Position numbers and translations under genes: made by a program. DNA of 64,000 nt from Paratinospora sagittata (lineage: Eukaryota > Streptophyta > Magnoliopsida > Ranunculales > Menispermaceae), in NCBI GenBank assembly GCA_035771175.1, contig CM069589.1, positions 25,996,201-26,060,200 on the forward strand, read 5' to 3'. The notes beneath the pieces were generated by a model. That model worked only from the letters and a program-made list of their open reading frames with translations. It had not been told where the DNA came from and made no database searches. Positions 61,658-64,000 of the stretch are shown here, piece by piece. Position 1 is the stretch's first letter, and each line of letters begins with the position of its first letter.

Positions 61658-64000
61658 TGGAGGTGCTGTCGTGAAGCGTTTCTTCAATTCCTGGAATGAT
61701 GCTTCACAGGAGGGATTCCAGATGAAGGGCACGTCTTTTCGAGTGAGCTTGGTCATAGGTTCAGCAATCTTTGAAAAGTCCTTGATGAAGCGTCTGTAAT
61801 AGCCAGCCAAACCAAGAAAACTCCTAATCTGAGTAACAGTGGTAGGCTGCTGCCAGTTTAAAACTGCTTCAACTTTAGAAGGATCGACCTCAATGCTATT
61901 GCCTGAAACCACATGGCCTAGGAATTGAACTCTCTGCGCCCAAAATTCGCACTTACTCAACTTTGCATACAGTTGGTGTCTTTGTAAGGTCTGGAGGACG
62001 ATCTTCAAATGTATTTTATGGTCTTCCTCGGTTGAGGAATATATCAAGATGTCGTCGGCAAAAACCACCACAAATCGGTCTAAGTATAACCTGAATATGC
62101 GATTCATCAAATCCATGAATGCAGCAGGTGCATTTGTTAGACCAAACGGCATAACTAAGAACTCGTAATGACCGTACCGAGTTCTGAACGCTGTCTTGGT
62201 GATGTCCAACTCTCGGATCCGGAGTTGGTGATAACCGGACCGTAAATCAATCTTAGAGAAGTATTTGGCATCTCTAAGTTGGTCAAACAAGTCATCAATC
62301 CTGGGCAACGGATATCGGTTCTTGATGGTGACGTTATTCAACTTGCGATAATCGATGCAAAGTCGTAACGAACCATCCTTTTTGCGAACAAACAGAACTG
62401 GAGCGCCCCAGGGTGATGAACTCTTTCGGATAAAGCCATTACTCTCTAATTCCTTAAGCTGTTTGTCTAATTCGACCAGTTCAACATTTGACATTCTGTA
62501 TGGTGGAATTGAGATAGGCGCTGTCCCAGGTATGAGGTTGATCTCAAAATCGAATTCCCTAACTGGAGGTAGACCAGGAAGGTCATTAAGAAAAACTGTT
62601 GGGAATTCAGATATGACTGGAACATCGCGTACTTCGTGAGGGTACAGAGCTGGTGATTCATTGTCGTCACCAAGAAACAACGCTCGAAGTTGTGACTTGA
62701 GAAGTTCAATTGTTGATTTGGGTATCCAGTGTCTTGTTCCCTGAATCTTGACGAACTCTCCTGTAGGCAAAGTTAACTGAACTTGCTTGTTCATACAATC
62801 GATCTGTGCATTCAGTGGTGCTAGCCAGTCCATGCCGAGGATGATGTCGAAGTCTTCAAAATCCATCACAAAAAGATCGGCATATATTATCTGTTCGGAC
62901 ATTCGAAGCTCACATCGAGAACACTGCAAATTCTCGTCAGTACCCGATCCGAACGGTGATGTGACATGGAGTGTGATGTTTGTGGGTTCAGGATGCAAGC
63001 CTAAATGTCTTACCAATGACGATGATATAAAAGAATGCGTAGCACCTGAATCAAACAAAACATGCACCAATGTATTGAACAAAGGAAAGGTACCTTCAAC
63101 GACATTGTTGTCTGGAAGGGGTTGTTGAGCGATGGCATATGCTCTGCCCTGATTTCGTTGACCCTGGTGCTGCCTGGGTTGGGTATTAGCAGCAGGTGGT
63201 GCTTGTTGGACTGGAATAGCAGGAATAGGTTGCTGAAGGTGCGGACAAAGATGTTTGACATGGCCCTTCTGGCAGCAATTGTAACAAGTCGGCCTGTACT
63301 GCTGATTGTGTTGCTGGCCATTCTGATGATTCTGCTGGCCTTGTTGATTGTGGTGTCGACCACCACCTCTGCCATTGCCGTTGCTACGGCCACCGCGTCC
63401 AGAACGACCGCCACGGCCATGATTTCTGAAACCCTGGTGGTTAGGGGTAGAAGGTTCAGCCGCAGGTGTTGTGGCCTCATTCTTGGAAACTGGGGCTGGG
63501 AGGGCTGGGTTTTGATTGTAGTAGGGCTTTTTCTTGTTGCCCTGTTGTGAGCCTTGTTGGGAAAACGTTGCAGGCCGTTTGCCCTTATTCATTCTCTGTT
63601 CCTGTAAGAGCTTCTCTTGTTCAAAGCTCATGGCCTTGTCAACAACCTCCTTGTAAATCTTGAGATCCAAGATCGATAAGGCTTGTCGAATGTCATGGTG
63701 AAGACCATTATAAAATTTCTCACTCTTATCTCGCTCCGTTGAGATGGTGGAGAGAGAGTAGACTGATAATTCTTTAAATTTTCCAGCATATTCTCTGACA
63801 GTCATGGTTTCCTGATATAACTTAGCAAATTCCTGGCGCTTCTGCTTTGTAACCGCGCTGGGAAAATACTCATCAATAAACATTGACTCAAACTGTTGCC
63901 AAGTCATATCTGCTATATTGACCCTTGGGTCTTCTTTCACTGTGATCCACCATGTGTTTGCGGCACCAACAAGTTGGTAGGTTGCTAGGGGAATTTTGCG
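61604..64000 (-). pseudogene. gag-pol: gag-protease-reverse transcriptase, truncated at both ends
   Basis: Open from the window edge at 64000 to a stop at 61604. The coding sense is native only down to about 61657. Residues counted from the codon at 63940: gag capsid (1-120), a Gly/Arg/Gln/His-rich spacer (170-215), a CCHC zinc knuckle CX2CX4HX4C at 219-232, an aspartic protease with DSG at 297-299 and ILGMDW at 367-372, then reverse transcriptase from about 480, with [20 protein letters not shown] (516-535), [10 protein letters not shown] and the catalytic FADD at 627-630, and the thumb/connection region to about 761 ([13 protein letters not shown]). RNase H is deleted at 61655-61660, which shifts the frame and adds 17 foreign residues before the stop. 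The N-terminal gag, 5' LTR and primer binding site are beyond the window. No internal stop was seen, so this copy is young apart from its deletions. Confidence 0.93.

Noticed and set aside
62355..63663. Plus-strand frames over the minus-strand gag-RT region
   Set aside because: Antisense shadows of a clearly recognised gag-protease-RT sequence.
1..64000. tRNA, rRNA, telomere repeats or host protein genes
   Set aside because: None recognised by eye on either strand. A tRNAscan and protein search would be decisive, but nothing here suggests they would find one.

Overview
This window is plant nuclear heterochromatin, probably from a eudicot. About 80% of it is one tandemly repeated AT-rich satellite, and the rest is copies of one Ty3/gypsy (Metaviridae) retrotransposon family. 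The plant assignment rests on the retrotransposon type (gag-CCHC-protease-RT-integrase with a pol C-terminus resembling a chromovirus chromodomain tail) and on a captured ORF resembling a plant-restricted transposon-associated family. No host gene, rRNA, tRNA or telomere repeat was seen, and no species is claimed.

Layout. Satellite array 1-21116; solo LTR 21117-22465 (5-bp target duplication TTATT); satellite 22466-24736; a second, 5'-truncated LTR 24737-26094 at the same satellite position, best read as a segmental duplication of the first; satellite 26095-41353; a rearranged, internally deleted element 41354-46688 (target duplication TCAGC) carrying an unrelated 530-codon ORF; satellite 46689-59593; and from 59594 to the window edge a minus-strand element containing a 3' LTR, a truncated integrase, and RT, protease and gag running off the end.

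Satellite. I count about 92 monomers, mostly 565-568 bp, with a 541-545 bp class lacking 22 bp. Each monomer is itself three diverged subunits of about 184, 189 and 194 bp. Monomers are grouped in turn into local higher-order repeats of 3, 4 or 5 monomers (periods 1657, 2224, 2788, 2812 and 2834 bp). The array therefore has three nested levels of organisation. A perfect 18-bp inverted repeat recurs inside many monomers.

Retrotransposon family. The LTRs start TGTAATACCC and end GGGTGTGACA. Upstream of a TATATAA box they carry a GC-rich minisatellite of 20-21 bp units, each made of two palindromes, with 8, 11, 15 and 8 units in the four copies. No copy here is autonomous: the plus-strand element has lost everything between mid-gag and the end of pol, and the minus-strand copy has lost RNase H and everything from the integrase C-terminus into its own 3' LTR. 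The satellite's many ~100-codon open frames lack ATG starts and are not annotated as genes.
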